Source: an uncultured Mycobacteriales bacterium
GTDB lineage: Bacteria > Actinomycetota > Actinomycetes > Mycobacteriales > CADCTP01
NCBI GenBank assembly: GCA_902805565.1
Contig: CADCTP010000083.1
Coordinates: 1-44,423 of the forward strand
DNA: 44,423 nucleotides
Reading direction: 5' to 3'
The notes beneath the pieces are model-generated. The model was not told the origin of the DNA. It was given only the letters and a program-made list of their open reading frames with translations, and searched no databases. Made by a program: the position numbers and the translations under genes. Each line of letters starts with the position of its first letter. Position 1 is the stretch's first letter. Below are positions 17,893 to 26,240 of the stretch, piece after piece.

Positions 17893-20220
17893 TTGTCAGA
17901 GGACCGCGGGGCGGCCGACCGTCCGGACCGGGCCGCCGCGGTCGACCACCGGCGGCTGTTCGCCGGCCTGCCCACGGCGTACCTGGTGCTGGACCCGGAC
18001 CTGGTGATCGTCGAGGCCAACCAGGCCTACCTGGAGCTGCTCGGCCGGACCCGGGCCGGCCTGCTCGGCCGGCCGGTCCTCGACGCGTTCCCGCCGGCCC
18101 CCGGCGACCAGGGTGGCGCGATGCTGCGGCTGTCGTTCGAGCGGGTCCGGGACACCGCCCGGCCGGACGTGCTGCCGCTGTTCCCGTACCCGGTCGCCGA
18201 CGCCCGGACCGGCGAGCCGGCGCAGCGGTACTGGTCCCTGGTGCACGCGCCGCTGCTGGACGCCGACGGGCGGACCGTGCTGCTGGTCCAGCGGGTCGAG
18301 GACGTCACCGACCTCGTCGGCGGCCGGCAGGACCGCGACGCCGACCGGGCCCGGCAGCGGGTGCGCGAGGTCGAGGCCGACCTGTACGGCCGGATGCTGC
18401 AGCTGCGGGCGGCGGAGCGGGCCCGGGCGGTCAGCCGGCAGCGGCTGGCCGCGCTGACCGCCGCGGCGCTGGCCCTGGGCGAGGCCCGGGACCTGGGCGA
18501 CCTGGGCGAGATCGTGGTGCGGCGCGGCCTGCTCGCGGCCGGCTGCGACGGGGGCGCCGTGGCGCTGTTCGACCCGGCGGACCCCGGTGTCCTGCTGTCC
18601 ACGGTCAGCGACTCCTACGGGACGCACGCCCAGCGGACGTACGCCCGGCTGCCGGTGGACGGGTCGCTGCCGGTCTCGGTGGCCGCGCGTACCGGCCGGC
18701 GGGTGCTCCTCGGGGACCGGGCCGCGTCCCTCGCCTTCTCCCCCGACATGGCCGGGGTGCTCGAGTCGACCGGCTCGCAGGCCTTCGCCAGCCTGCCGCT
18801 GCTGGTCGGCGGGCAGGTGGTCGGGGTGCTCACCGCGGGGTGGGAGCAACCGCAGGCGTTCCCGGCCGACGAGGTCGAGATCCTCGACGCGTTCGCGGCG
18901 CAGTGCGCCCAGGCGATCGACCGGTTGCGGACCCGCGAGGCCGAGCGGGCCGCCGTCCGGGCGGTCACCGCCCTGGCCGAGGTCAGCGTCGCCCTCGCCG
19001 AGGCGCACGACGTGCCGACGCTGACCGACCTGCTGCTGGACGGCGGGCTGGCCGCGCTCGGCGCGCAGGGCGGGGCGGTGGGCCTGCGCGACGGCGACGT
19101 CCTGGAGCTGGCCATGACGGCGTCGCTGGGCGAGGAGACCCGGCTGCGGTACTCCACCCTGCCGATCGGCAGCCCGCTGCCGACCGCGGTCGCCGCGGCC
19201 ACCGGCCGGGCCGTCGTGCTCGCCGACCGCGCCGCCTGCCTGCGCCACGGCGACGGCATGGCCGAGGTCGTCGCGGCCACCGGCTGCCAGGCCTGGGTGG
19301 CGGTGCCGATGGTCTTCGAGGAGCAGGTCCTGGGCTCACTGACGCTCGGGTGGGCCGCGGACCAGTCGTTCACCCGCACCCAGTTCGACATCCTGGACGG
19401 CTTCGCGGCGCAGTGCGCCCAGGCCGTCGCCCGCATCCGGGACCGCGAGGACGAGCGGGCCAGCGCGGCCCGGGCGGCGGCGATGGCGCACGCCCTGCAG
19501 CGCAGCCTGCTCACCGCCCCGGCCGTGCAGGGCGACCTGGACGTCGCCGTGCGGTACCGGCCGGCCGCGGTGGACGCCCAGGTCGGCGGCGACTGGTACG
19601 ACGCCTTCGACACCCCGGGCGGGACCGCCAACCTCGTCGTCGGGGACGTCAGCGGGCACGACCAGCGGGCCGCCGCCGCGATGGCGCAGGTCCGCAACCT
19701 GCTGCGCGGCATCAGCCACGTCATCGCCGAGCCGCCGGCCGCCATCCTGGCCCGGCTGGACCGGACGATCCGCGACCTGCGGATCGGCAGCTACGCCACC
19801 GCCGTCCTCGCCACCGTCGAGCGGTCCGACCCGGCGGCCGGTGGGCACACGATGCGCTGGTCCAGCGCCGGACACCTGCCGCCGCTGCTGGTCCGCCCGG
19901 ACGGGACGACCGAGCTGCTGGAGACCAAGCCCGAACTGCTGCTCGGGGTGAACGTCGACACCCCGCGCACCGACCACGCCGTCGACCTGGCCGCCGGCTC
20001 CGTGGTCCTGCTCTACACCGACGGGCTGGTCGAACGCCGCCACCACGACCTGGACGAGGGCCTGGACTGGCTGCGGACGGCGGTGGCCGCCCTGGCCGCG
20101 GCCGCCCGCGACCGCCCGCTCGACCCCGAGCAGCTGTGCGACGCGCTGCTGGCGGCGGTCGGCGGCTCCGGCGACGACGACATGGTCCTGCTCGCGGTAC
20201 GCACCCGATCCTGGTCCTGA
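17893..20220 (+). CDS. PAS-GAF-GAF-SpoIIE phosphatase
   Basis: 775 residues. PAS domain about 20-150 (YLVLDPDLVIVEANQAYLEL and the LVQRVEDVTDL exit). A coiled segment follows (VREVEADLYGRMLQLRAAERAR). Two tandem GAF domains (about 190-340 and 355-520) share near-identical endings, DAFAAQCAQAIDR and DGFAAQCAQAVAR, so they arose by duplication. The SpoIIE domain (about 540-775) has all metal ligands: GGDWYDAF, VGDVSGHD, LYTDGLVE and GSGDDDMVLL. Such phosphatases act on phosphorylated STAS proteins to release sigma factors. Start TTG 17893 with AGAGGAA about 9 nt upstream; GTG codons further up coincide with or precede the -10. Divergent from the ATPase/ANTAR cluster, which suggests a shared pathway. 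Confidence 0.9.
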   Translation: MSEDRGAADRPDRAAAVDHRRLFAGLPTAYLVLDPDLVIVEANQAYLELLGRTRAGLLGRPVLDAFPPAPGDQGGAMLRLSFERVRDTARPDVLPLFPYPVADARTGEPAQRYWSLVHAPLLDADGRTVLLVQRVEDVTDLVGGRQDRDADRARQRVREVEADLYGRMLQLRAAERARAVSRQRLAALTAAALALGEARDLGDLGEIVVRRGLLAAGCDGGAVALFDPADPGVLLSTVSDSYGTHAQRTYARLPVDGSLPVSVAARTGRRVLLGDRAASLAFSPDMAGVLESTGSQAFASLPLLVGGQVVGVLTAGWEQPQAFPADEVEILDAFAAQCAQAIDRLRTREAERAAVRAVTALAEVSVALAEAHDVPTLTDLLLDGGLAALGAQGGAVGLRDGDVLELAMTASLGEETRLRYSTLPIGSPLPTAVAAATGRAVVLADRAACLRHGDGMAEVVAATGCQAWVAVPMVFEEQVLGSLTLGWAADQSFTRTQFDILDGFAAQCAQAVARIRDREDERASAARAAAMAHALQRSLLTAPAVQGDLDVAVRYRPAAVDAQVGGDWYDAFDTPGGTANLVVGDVSGHDQRAAAAMAQVRNLLRGISHVIAEPPAAILARLDRTIRDLRIGSYATAVLATVERSDPAAGGHTMRWSSAGHLPPLLVRPDGTTELLETKPELLLGVNVDTPRTDHAVDLAAGSVVLLYTDGLVERRHHDLDEGLDWLRTAVAALAAAARDRPLDPEQLCDALLAAVGGSGDDDMVLLAVRTRSWS

Positions 20221-20303
20221 CGCCCGGCACGGACGCCCGACACGGCCGGCCGTACGTGCGGTCCGGGCAGCCGGGCGGCCGGCCGGGCTGAGAGGGTGGG
20301 CCG

Positions 20304-21929
20304 GTGTCGACGTACCGGGTGTGGGGCTGGGGCGCGTCGGACGCCGAGGCGCCGCGCACCGCCGACGTGCGGGAGTTCTCCCGCGGGCTCCAGGCGCTGC
20401 TCGGTTTCCCGGGCCGGCCGCCCGAGGAGCCGGCCCCGCTGCGGGAGCTCCCGCGGCCGCGGGTAGCCCTGCCGGCCGCGCTGGCCGGGTTGGCCGGGCC
20501 GGGCGGATCGGGCGGGCCGGGTGGATCGGGCGGCGTGGACCCGGTGGACCGGGCCCGGCACGGGCTCGGCCGGTCGTACCGGGACGTGGTCCGGGGCCTG
20601 CGCGGGGCGCCCGAGCACGTCCCCGACCTCGTCGTCCGGCCCGGCACCGAGGGCGACGTGGCGGCCGTGCTCGACTGGGCGTCCGGCGCGGGCGTGGCCG
20701 TGGTCCCGTTCGGGGGTGGGTCGAGCGTCGTCGGCGGGGTGGAGCCGGCCGTCGGCGACGGCTACCGCGGGACGGTCAGCCTGGACCTGGGGCGGCTGGC
20801 CGGCGTGGCGGAGGTCGACCCGGTGTCCCGGGCGGCCCGGGTCCGGGCCGGCACCCTCGGCCCGGACGTGGAACGCGGCCTGGACGGCACCGGCCTGACC
20901 CTGCGCTTCTTCCCGCAGTCCTTCGAGCGGTCGACGGTCGGCGGCTGGATCGCCACCCGGGCCGCCGGCCACTACGCCGCCCGGCTGCAGCACATCGACG
21001 ACGTCGTGGAGTCCGTACGGGCGGTGACGCCGGCCGGGGTGTGGGAGTCCCGCCGGCTGCCGGCCAGCGGCGCCGGGCCCTCCCCCGACCGGCTGCTGCT
21101 CGGCAGCGAGGGCGCGTTCGGGGTCGTCACCGAGGCCTGGCTGCGGTTGCAGGCGCGGCCGGTGCACCGGGCCCGGGTCACGCTGGCCGCCGCCGACCTG
21201 GCCACCGGCGCCGCGGCGCTGCGCACCCTGCTGCAGGCCGGTTTGGCCCCGGCGACCTGCCGGCTGCTCGACGGCCTCGAGGCCACGCTGACCGGCACGC
21301 TGACGACCGGGGAGGCCGCGCTCGTCCTCGGCGCGGAGTCCGCGACCGAGCCGGTGGAGCCGGCGCTGCGGGCGGCGGTGGCGGCGTGCACGGACCTCGG
21401 CCTGCGCGCCCTGGGGCCGGAGCAGTCGGGCGCGGCCGCGCGGACCTGGCGCTCGGCCTTCCTGCGCGGGCCGTACCTGCGGGAGCTGCTGGTGCTCAGC
21501 GGGGTGCTGCTGGAGACGTTCGAGACCGCGGTGACCTGGGACCGGCTGCCCGGCCTCGTCGACACCGTGACCGCGGCGACCCGCGCCGCGCTGGCGGAGG
21601 TGTGCGGCGGCGGCACGGTCACCTGCCGGATCACCCACGCCTATCCCGACGGCGCCGCGCCGTACTTCACCGTCCTCGCCCCGGCCCGCCGCGGCGGCGA
21701 GCTCGGCCAGTGGGCGGAGGTCGCGGCGGCGGCCAAGGACGCGCTGCACGCCGCCGGCGGCACCATCACCCACCACCACGCCGTCGGCCGCGACCACCGC
21801 CCCTGGTACGACCGGCAGCGGCCGGACCCGTTCGCGCTCGCCCTCGGCGCGGCGAAGGCGGCCCTGGACCCGGCCGGGATCCTGAACCCGGGGGTCCTCC
21901 TGGACCCCCGGCCGGGCCCGGCCCGGTAG
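20304..21929 (+). CDS. FAD-binding oxidase, alkyldihydroxyacetonephosphate synthase-like
   Basis: 541 residues. The PCMH-type FAD domain begins near residue 110 with VVRPGTEGDVAAVLDWA and VVPFGGGSSVVGGVE, followed by SFERSTVGGWIATRAAGHYA and LLLGSEGAFGVVTEAWL. The C-terminal half holds THAYPDG and the histidine-rich HHHAVGRDHRPW, the active-site segment of alkylglycerone phosphate synthases, and ends DPAGILNPGVLL. In eukaryotes this enzyme makes ether lipids; bacterial homologues are mostly uncharacterised FAD oxidases. A Gly-Pro-Ser insertion (about residues 60-76) is encoded by short tandem repeats. Start GTG 20304 with GAGAGGG upstream. Its stop is 1 bp from the stop of the convergent membrane gene, leaving no terminator. 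Confidence 0.87.
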   Translation: MSTYRVWGWGASDAEAPRTADVREFSRGLQALLGFPGRPPEEPAPLRELPRPRVALPAALAGLAGPGGSGGPGGSGGVDPVDRARHGLGRSYRDVVRGLRGAPEHVPDLVVRPGTEGDVAAVLDWASGAGVAVVPFGGGSSVVGGVEPAVGDGYRGTVSLDLGRLAGVAEVDPVSRAARVRAGTLGPDVERGLDGTGLTLRFFPQSFERSTVGGWIATRAAGHYAARLQHIDDVVESVRAVTPAGVWESRRLPASGAGPSPDRLLLGSEGAFGVVTEAWLRLQARPVHRARVTLAAADLATGAAALRTLLQAGLAPATCRLLDGLEATLTGTLTTGEAALVLGAESATEPVEPALRAAVAACTDLGLRALGPEQSGAAARTWRSAFLRGPYLRELLVLSGVLLETFETAVTWDRLPGLVDTVTAATRAALAEVCGGGTVTCRITHAYPDGAAPYFTVLAPARRGGELGQWAEVAAAAKDALHAAGGTITHHHAVGRDHRPWYDRQRPDPFALALGAAKAALDPAGILNPGVLLDPRPGPAR

Positions 21930-21930
21930 C

Positions 21931-22386
21931 TCAGGCCAGGTCGGAGCGGATGGCGCCGGCGCTCCGCCGGCTGAACGTGTCCCCGGTGTGCGTGGTGTCC
22001 TCGCCGCGGGCGGCCCGGATCGTCAGGTACGTCGTGGTGAGCAGGATCAGCGCCGTCACGATGAGCACGCCGCCGGTCGCCCCGCCCCAGAACGGGACGT
22101 CGAGCTCGACGATCAGCATCGCGATCCCGAGACCGAGCATCCCGAGGGCGAACACGACGGTGCCCGCGGTGCGCCAGCGGCTCGCCACCGCCGCCGCCTG
22201 CACCTTCTCGGCCTGGGTCTTCGCCCGGTCGAGCAGGCTGCGCGCCCACACGTACTCGGTGGCCAGGACGGCGAGGCCGGCCACGATGACCAGGATGCCC
22301 GGACCGGGCAGGACCATCATGGCCAGCCCGACCAGCAGCAACGCGGCCCCGAGGATCGTGGCCGCGGACTTCTTGACGGCATGCAT
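21931..22386 (-). CDS. PGPGW-domain membrane protein
   Basis: 151 residues with four hydrophobic helices in two pairs. The MMVLPGPGILVIVAGLAVLATEYVWA segment is the signature of the PGPGW (TIGR02611-like) family, small membrane proteins of unknown function. A cytoplasmic-looking helix (RSLLDRAKTQAEKVQAAA) separates the pairs, and the tail is charged. Start ATG 22386 (MHAVKKSAAT) has AGGAA 6 nt upstream, favoured over the track start at 22419. Convergent with the FAD oxidase. Confidence 0.85.
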   Translation of the reverse strand: MHAVKKSAATILGAALLLVGLAMMVLPGPGILVIVAGLAVLATEYVWARSLLDRAKTQAEKVQAAAVASRWRTAGTVVFALGMLGLGIAMLIVELDVPFWGGATGGVLIVTALILLTTTYLTIRAARGEDTTHTGDTFSRRSAGAIRSDLA

Positions 22387-22455
22387 TCCTGCTGTGTGCC
22401 CACCGGACCGGCACCCCAAGCGCTCCCGGCCGACCGCGCGTGCCGGTCCCCGGCC

Positions 22456-22506
22456 GGGGTCAGGCGGGCGGGGTCAGGCGGGCGGGGTCAGGCGGGCGGG
22501 GTCAGG
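22456..22506. repeat. 14-bp tandem repeat at the 3' end of the GNAT gene
   Basis: GGGGTCAGGCGGGC is present three times perfectly (22456-22469, 22470-22483, 22484-22497) plus a 9-bp partial copy. Each unit has a TCA, a minus-strand stop, in a different frame. The third copy provides the stop of the GNAT gene. Looks like slippage expansion. Confidence 0.85.
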
Positions 22507-23057
22507 TCGTCGACCTCCACCGTCAGCACGCCGAAGCCGTCCCGCCGGGTCGTCATCGTGCCGTGCCGGGCGAGCATGGCCAGCGACGCGCGGTTGTCCG
22601 CGGCCACCGTCGTCCGCAGCCGGGTGATCCCGGCCGGCCGGCGGGCCAGCAGGGCGGTGAGCAGGGCGCCGGCGACCCCGCGGCCCTGCCAGGCGTCGGC
22701 CACGGTCACCGCGACGTCGGCGGCCGAGGGGTCCTCGGCGTACCGCACCAGCCGCCCGACCCCGACCGGCCGGGCCGGCCCGTCCGCGGGCAGCACGGTG
22801 AGCAGCAGCGCCAGGTGGTTCACCCCGTCGACACCGTCGACCAGGGACCGCAGCATGCCCTCGGACAGCCTGGGCAGGTGGGTCAGGAAGCGCTGCTGCC
22901 GCGACTGCGGGGAGAGCTCGTCGAACCCGTACCGCAGCAGGTCGCGGTCGGTGCCGAGGAGGGGCCAGATCATCGCCGCCGTGCCGTCCCGCAGGGTGAC
23001 CTCGGTGAGCGGGCCGGGGCTGGTGCGCGCGGGCGCGACGCTTCTCGTGCTGCTCAC
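22488..23057 (-). CDS. GNAT family N-acetyltransferase
   Basis: 189 residues. Acetyl-CoA binding motif A is seen in VADAWQGRGVAGALLTALLARR, and the preceding strand is ADVAVTV. The N-terminal part, MIWPLLGTDRDLLRYGFDELSPQSRQQRFLTHLPRLSE, matches acyltransferase domains often linked to acetyl-CoA synthetase-like or stand-alone regulators. The substrate is unknown. Start GTG 23057 (VSSTRSVAPART) is the only reasonable upstream start before the conserved part; no Shine-Dalgarno is visible. The C-terminus DDLTPPA is encoded by the 14-bp repeat, so its exact end may vary between strains. Confidence 0.78.
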   Translation of the reverse strand: MSSTRSVAPARTSPGPLTEVTLRDGTAAMIWPLLGTDRDLLRYGFDELSPQSRQQRFLTHLPRLSEGMLRSLVDGVDGVNHLALLLTVLPADGPARPVGVGRLVRYAEDPSAADVAVTVADAWQGRGVAGALLTALLARRPAGITRLRTTVAADNRASLAMLARHGTMTTRRDGFGVLTVEVDDLTPPA

Positions 23058-23137
23058 ACCGGTGCAACGCCGGGCCGCCGGCCGCCGATCCGGGGAGTGG
23101 GCAACGCCACGTGCGGCCGGCGTCCCGCGGCCCGGCG

Positions 23138-23166
23138 TGTCGATCCGGCGGGCGGCTCGTTCGACC
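23138..23166 (+). promoter_or_regulatory. ECF42-type promoter, copy 1
   Basis: TGTCGA (23138-23143), an 18-bp spacer, then CGACC (23162-23166), about 48 bp before the DGPF gene start. The ECF42 promoter is, from memory, TGTCGA at -35 and CG(A/T) at -10. Two more copies occur at 26161 and 29232. Autoregulation of the first module is likely. Confidence 0.72.
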
Positions 23167-23213
23167 GGGTGGTGAGAGGGTCCGAGCGGGACCCGGGGAA
23201 GTGGAGGACGACC

Positions 23214-23633
23214 GTGAAGTACATGCTGATCTTGCGGGCCACCGACGAGACGTACGCCGCCCACCAGGACGTCGACTTCGGCGAGATCCTCGAGTCCATG
23301 GGCCGGTACGCCGACGACCTGGTCGCGGCCGGGGTGCTGGTCGCCATGGAGGGCCTGGAGACCACCCCGCCGGGCTTGGTCGTCGACCACTCCGCGGACC
23401 CGCCGGTCGCCACCGACGGGCCGTACGGGGAGACCAAGGAGCTGTTCGGCGGCTTCTGGATCCTCGATGTCGCCTCGCCGGACGACGCGGTCGAGTGGGC
23501 CAGGCGGGTCCCGATCAGCGGCCCCGGGGCGAAGATCGAGGTCCGGCGGATCGTCAGCATCGACGAGTTCCCGCAGGACAACGAGTGGATCCAGAAGGAG
23601 CGGGCGTGGCGGGCGGCGACCGGCCAGCTGTGA
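23214..23633 (+). CDS. DGPF (YCII-related) protein, ECF42 partner 1
   Basis: 139 residues of the YCII/DGPF fold. It begins MKYMLILRATDE and carries TDGPYGETKELFGGFWILDV, the DGPF-type core motif. Such proteins are the conserved genomic partners of ECF42 sigma factors; their biochemical function is not established. GTG 23214 has GGAGG 6 nt upstream. The last four bases (GTGA) overlap the sigma factor start, indicating translational coupling. An ECF42-like promoter lies upstream. Confidence 0.93.
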   Translation: MKYMLILRATDETYAAHQDVDFGEILESMGRYADDLVAAGVLVAMEGLETTPPGLVVDHSADPPVATDGPYGETKELFGGFWILDVASPDDAVEWARRVPISGPGAKIEVRRIVSIDEFPQDNEWIQKERAWRAATGQL

Positions 23634-24907
23634 CCCGGCCGGGCGAGGGCCGGCGGGCGGTCGAGGCGGTGTGGCGGATCGAGTCCGCGCGCATCGTCGG
23701 CACGCTGGCCCGGTTCACCGGCGACTTCGCCCTTGCCGAGGACCTTGCCCAGGAGGCGCTGGCCGAAGCCCCGGTCGCCTGGCCGCGGGACGGCGTGCCG
23801 CGCAGCCCGGCCGGGTGGCTGCTGACCGTGGGCCGGCGCCGGGCGATCGACTCGTTCCGGCGCCGGTCGGCCCTCGACGAGCGGTACGCCACCCTGGCCC
23901 GCGACCTCGGCGAGGGCGGCACCGCCACCGGCCGGCCCCCGGCGCCGGAGCCGGACCTGCCGTGGGACCCGGACCGGATCGACGACGACCTGCTGGCCCT
24001 GATGTTCATCGCCTGCCATCCGGTGCTGTCCCGGGAGGCCCGGGTCGCGCTCACCCTGCGCGTGCTCGGCGGCCTCACCAGCGAGGAGATCGCCCGGGCG
24101 TTCCTGGTGCCGACGGCCACCGTGCAGGCGCGGATCACCCGGGCCAAGAAGACGCTGGCGGCCGCCCGGGTGCCGTTCGAGGTGCCGCCGGCCGAGGAGT
24201 GCCGGCGGCGGCTGGGCGCGGTGCTCAGCGTGCTGTACCTGATCTTCACCGAGGGGTCCACGGCCACCTCGGGGACCACGTGGATGCGGCCGGACCTGGC
24301 CCGCGAGGCCGTCCGGCTGAGCCGGATCCTGGCCCGGCTGGTGCCGGACGAGCCCGAGGTGCACGGCCTGCTCGCCCTGCTGGAGCTGACCGCGGCCCGG
24401 TTCCCGGCCCGGGAGGGGGCCGGCGGCGAGCCGGTGCTGCTGGCGGACCAGGACCGGCGGCGGTGGGACCGGTCGGCGATCCGGCGCGGCCGGGCGGCGC
24501 TGGCCCGGGCCGGGCGGGTCGGGCGGGGCCTCGGCCCGTACGGGGTCCAGGCGGCCATCGCCGAGTGCCACGCGGTCGCGCCGTCGCTGGCGGAGACCGA
24601 CCGGGAGCGGATCGTCCTGCTCTACGAGGTGCTGGGCCGGCTCGCGCCGTCGCCGGTGGTCGAGCTCAACCGGGCGGTCGCGATCTCGGTGGCGTACGGC
24701 CCGGCCGCCGCGCTGCCGCTCGTGGACGGGCTGGTCGCCGCGGGCGAGCTGGCCGGCTCCCACCTGCTGCCGAGCGTCCGCGGCGAGCTGCTGCGCCGGC
24801 TGGGCCGGGCCGGGGAGGCCCGGCGGGAGCTCGAGCGGGCCGTACGGCTCTGCGGGAACGAGCGCGAGCGCGGCCTGCTCCGCCGCAAGCTGGCCGACCT
24901 GGATTGA
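23630..24907 (+). CDS. ECF42-group RNA polymerase sigma factor 1
   Basis: 425 residues. Sigma region 2 (about 15-85) includes LAEDLAQEALAEA and PAGWLLTVGRRRAIDSFRR; region 4 (about 135-190) has LTLRVLGGLTSEEIARAFLVPTATVQARITRAKKTL. A large C-terminal helical, TPR-like extension follows with YLIFTEGSTATSG and LNRAVAI. The extension and the NRAVAV-type motif define the ECF42 group, which has no anti-sigma factor and in which the extension is reported to be needed for activity. GTG 23630 overlaps the DGPF stop by four bases. It presumably recognises the TGTCGA-type promoters seen in this region. Confidence 0.93.
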   Translation: MTRPGEGRRAVEAVWRIESARIVGTLARFTGDFALAEDLAQEALAEAPVAWPRDGVPRSPAGWLLTVGRRRAIDSFRRRSALDERYATLARDLGEGGTATGRPPAPEPDLPWDPDRIDDDLLALMFIACHPVLSREARVALTLRVLGGLTSEEIARAFLVPTATVQARITRAKKTLAAARVPFEVPPAEECRRRLGAVLSVLYLIFTEGSTATSGTTWMRPDLAREAVRLSRILARLVPDEPEVHGLLALLELTAARFPAREGAGGEPVLLADQDRRRWDRSAIRRGRAALARAGRVGRGLGPYGVQAAIAECHAVAPSLAETDRERIVLLYEVLGRLAPSPVVELNRAVAISVAYGPAAALPLVDGLVAAGELAGSHLLPSVRGELLRRLGRAGEARRELERAVRLCGNERERGLLRRKLADLD

Positions 24908-24943
24908 GGCCCGCCGGCGGGCGCGGCGTGCCAGAGTGTCGGG

Positions 24944-26128
24944 ATGGCAGGGACGCTGTTCCGGGACGCCGCGCTCGCCGACGGCACCGGACCGGAGCTG
25001 CGGGTCGGCGTCAGCGTGCTGGTCGCCGACGACCGGGTCGGCTGGATCCGGCCGTCGGACGAGGAGCCGGACCCCGGCCCGGACGTCGAGGTGGTCGACG
25101 CCTCCGGGTGCACGATCGTGCCCGGCCTGGTGGACAGCCACAGCCACCTGACCCTCCCGGGCGGGGCGCACTGGATCGACCGGGCCTTCGACACCCCGGA
25201 CACGCTGCTGGCCGCGGCCGAGCACAACGCCCGGCTGCTGCGGTCGGCCGGGGTGCGCTGGGCCCGGGACGTCGGCTCCCCGATCGGGACCGACCCGGTC
25301 GACGGCCGGGTCCGGGCCCTGGCGCTGGGACTGCGGGACCGGTGGGCGGGCCGGCGGGAGTACCCGTACGTCCGGGCGGCCGGGACCTGGGTGGTCCGGA
25401 CCGGCGGCCTGCCCGGCGGCCTCGGCGTCGAGGTCCGCGACGGCGACGGGCTGCTCGCCGCGGTGACCCGGCAGCTCGACGACGGGGCCGACCTGGTCAA
25501 GCTCTACCTGGACGGCCCGGACCGGGAGACCGCGCCGTTCACCGTGGGCGAGGTCCGGGCCGCGGTCGAGCTGGCCCACGGCCGCGGGGCCCGGGTCGCC
25601 GCCCACTCCGGGCTGCTGCCCGGCGCCCGGGTCGGGGCCGAGGCCGGGGTCGACTCCCTGGAGCACGGCTTCCAGCTGGACGCGGACGTGGCCCGCACCA
25701 TGGCCGCGAACGGGGTCGCGCTGGTGTCGACGCTGAGCGTCCTGGAGTCGTGGCGGTCGTTCGGCCGGACCACGAGGGTGCCCCGGTTCGCGGCCGAGCC
25801 CGGCCGCTCCCAGCTGGCCGAGCGGCGGGAGCGGGCGCACGCGAGCGTCCGGGACGCCGCCCGGGCCGGGGTGCTGATCGCGGCCGGGACCGACTTCGGC
25901 GGCGGCTCCACCCGGGCCAACCAGCTGGCCTGGGAGGTCGAGTGCCTGGTCACCGCGGGTCTGGAGCCCTGGCAGGCGCTGGCCGCGGCCACCCGCAACG
26001 GCGGCACGCTGCTCGGCGAGCCGGAGGCCGGCGTGCTGCGCGAGGGCGGCCCGGCCGACCTGGTGCTGGTGCACGGCGACCCGCTCACCGACCCGGCCGC
26101 CCTCTGGCGGGTCTGGCTGGTCCCCTAG
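24944..26128 (+). CDS. Metal-dependent amidohydrolase family protein
   Basis: 394 residues. TIVPGLVDSHSHLTLPGG gives the HxH metal site, VKLYLDG a Lys position that is carboxylated in relatives, VAAHSG and SLEHGF the next two His ligands, and AAGTDFGGG the final Asp. LAAATRNGGTLLGEPEAGVLREGGPADLVLVHGDP is the standard amidohydrolase C-terminus. The closest general class is imidazolonepropionase/prolidase-like amidohydrolases; the substrate is not evident. ATG 24944 lacks a clear Shine-Dalgarno. It lies 36 bp after the sigma factor and may be read from the same transcript. Confidence 0.9.
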   Translation: MAGTLFRDAALADGTGPELRVGVSVLVADDRVGWIRPSDEEPDPGPDVEVVDASGCTIVPGLVDSHSHLTLPGGAHWIDRAFDTPDTLLAAAEHNARLLRSAGVRWARDVGSPIGTDPVDGRVRALALGLRDRWAGRREYPYVRAAGTWVVRTGGLPGGLGVEVRDGDGLLAAVTRQLDDGADLVKLYLDGPDRETAPFTVGEVRAAVELAHGRGARVAAHSGLLPGARVGAEAGVDSLEHGFQLDADVARTMAANGVALVSTLSVLESWRSFGRTTRVPRFAAEPGRSQLAERRERAHASVRDAARAGVLIAAGTDFGGGSTRANQLAWEVECLVTAGLEPWQALAAATRNGGTLLGEPEAGVLREGGPADLVLVHGDPLTDPAALWRVWLVP

Positions 26129-26138
26129 GCGCGGTCGT

Positions 26139-26155
26139 CCGGAAAGATTTTCCGG
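26139..26155. promoter_or_regulatory. AT-rich palindrome next to ECF42 promoter 2
   Basis: CCGGAAA-GAT-TTTCCGG, a perfect 7-bp inverted repeat, lies 11 bp past the amidohydrolase stop and 5 bp before the TGTCGA -35. Its A/T-rich centre is unusual here. It is either an operator for a second regulator or a short terminator; there is no T tract. Confidence 0.45.
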
Positions 26156-26160
26156 GCCGG

Positions 26161-26188
26161 TGTCGATCGGCCGGCGGGGCGTTCGTAG
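26161..26188 (+). promoter_or_regulatory. ECF42-type promoter, copy 2
   Basis: TGTCGA (26161-26166), a 17-bp spacer ending CGTT, then CGTAG (26184-26188). It precedes the DUF6069-DGPF-ECF42 operon, giving a leader of roughly 45 nt. Confidence 0.72.
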
Positions 26189-26240
26189 CCAGGGTGAGAG
26201 ACCGGCCGGACGGCCGGCCGCGAGATCCCCGGAGGACGCC

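Noticed and set aside
22456-22506. CRISPR-like array
   Set aside because: Units are directly adjacent 14-bp repeats without spacers; this is a simple tandem repeat.
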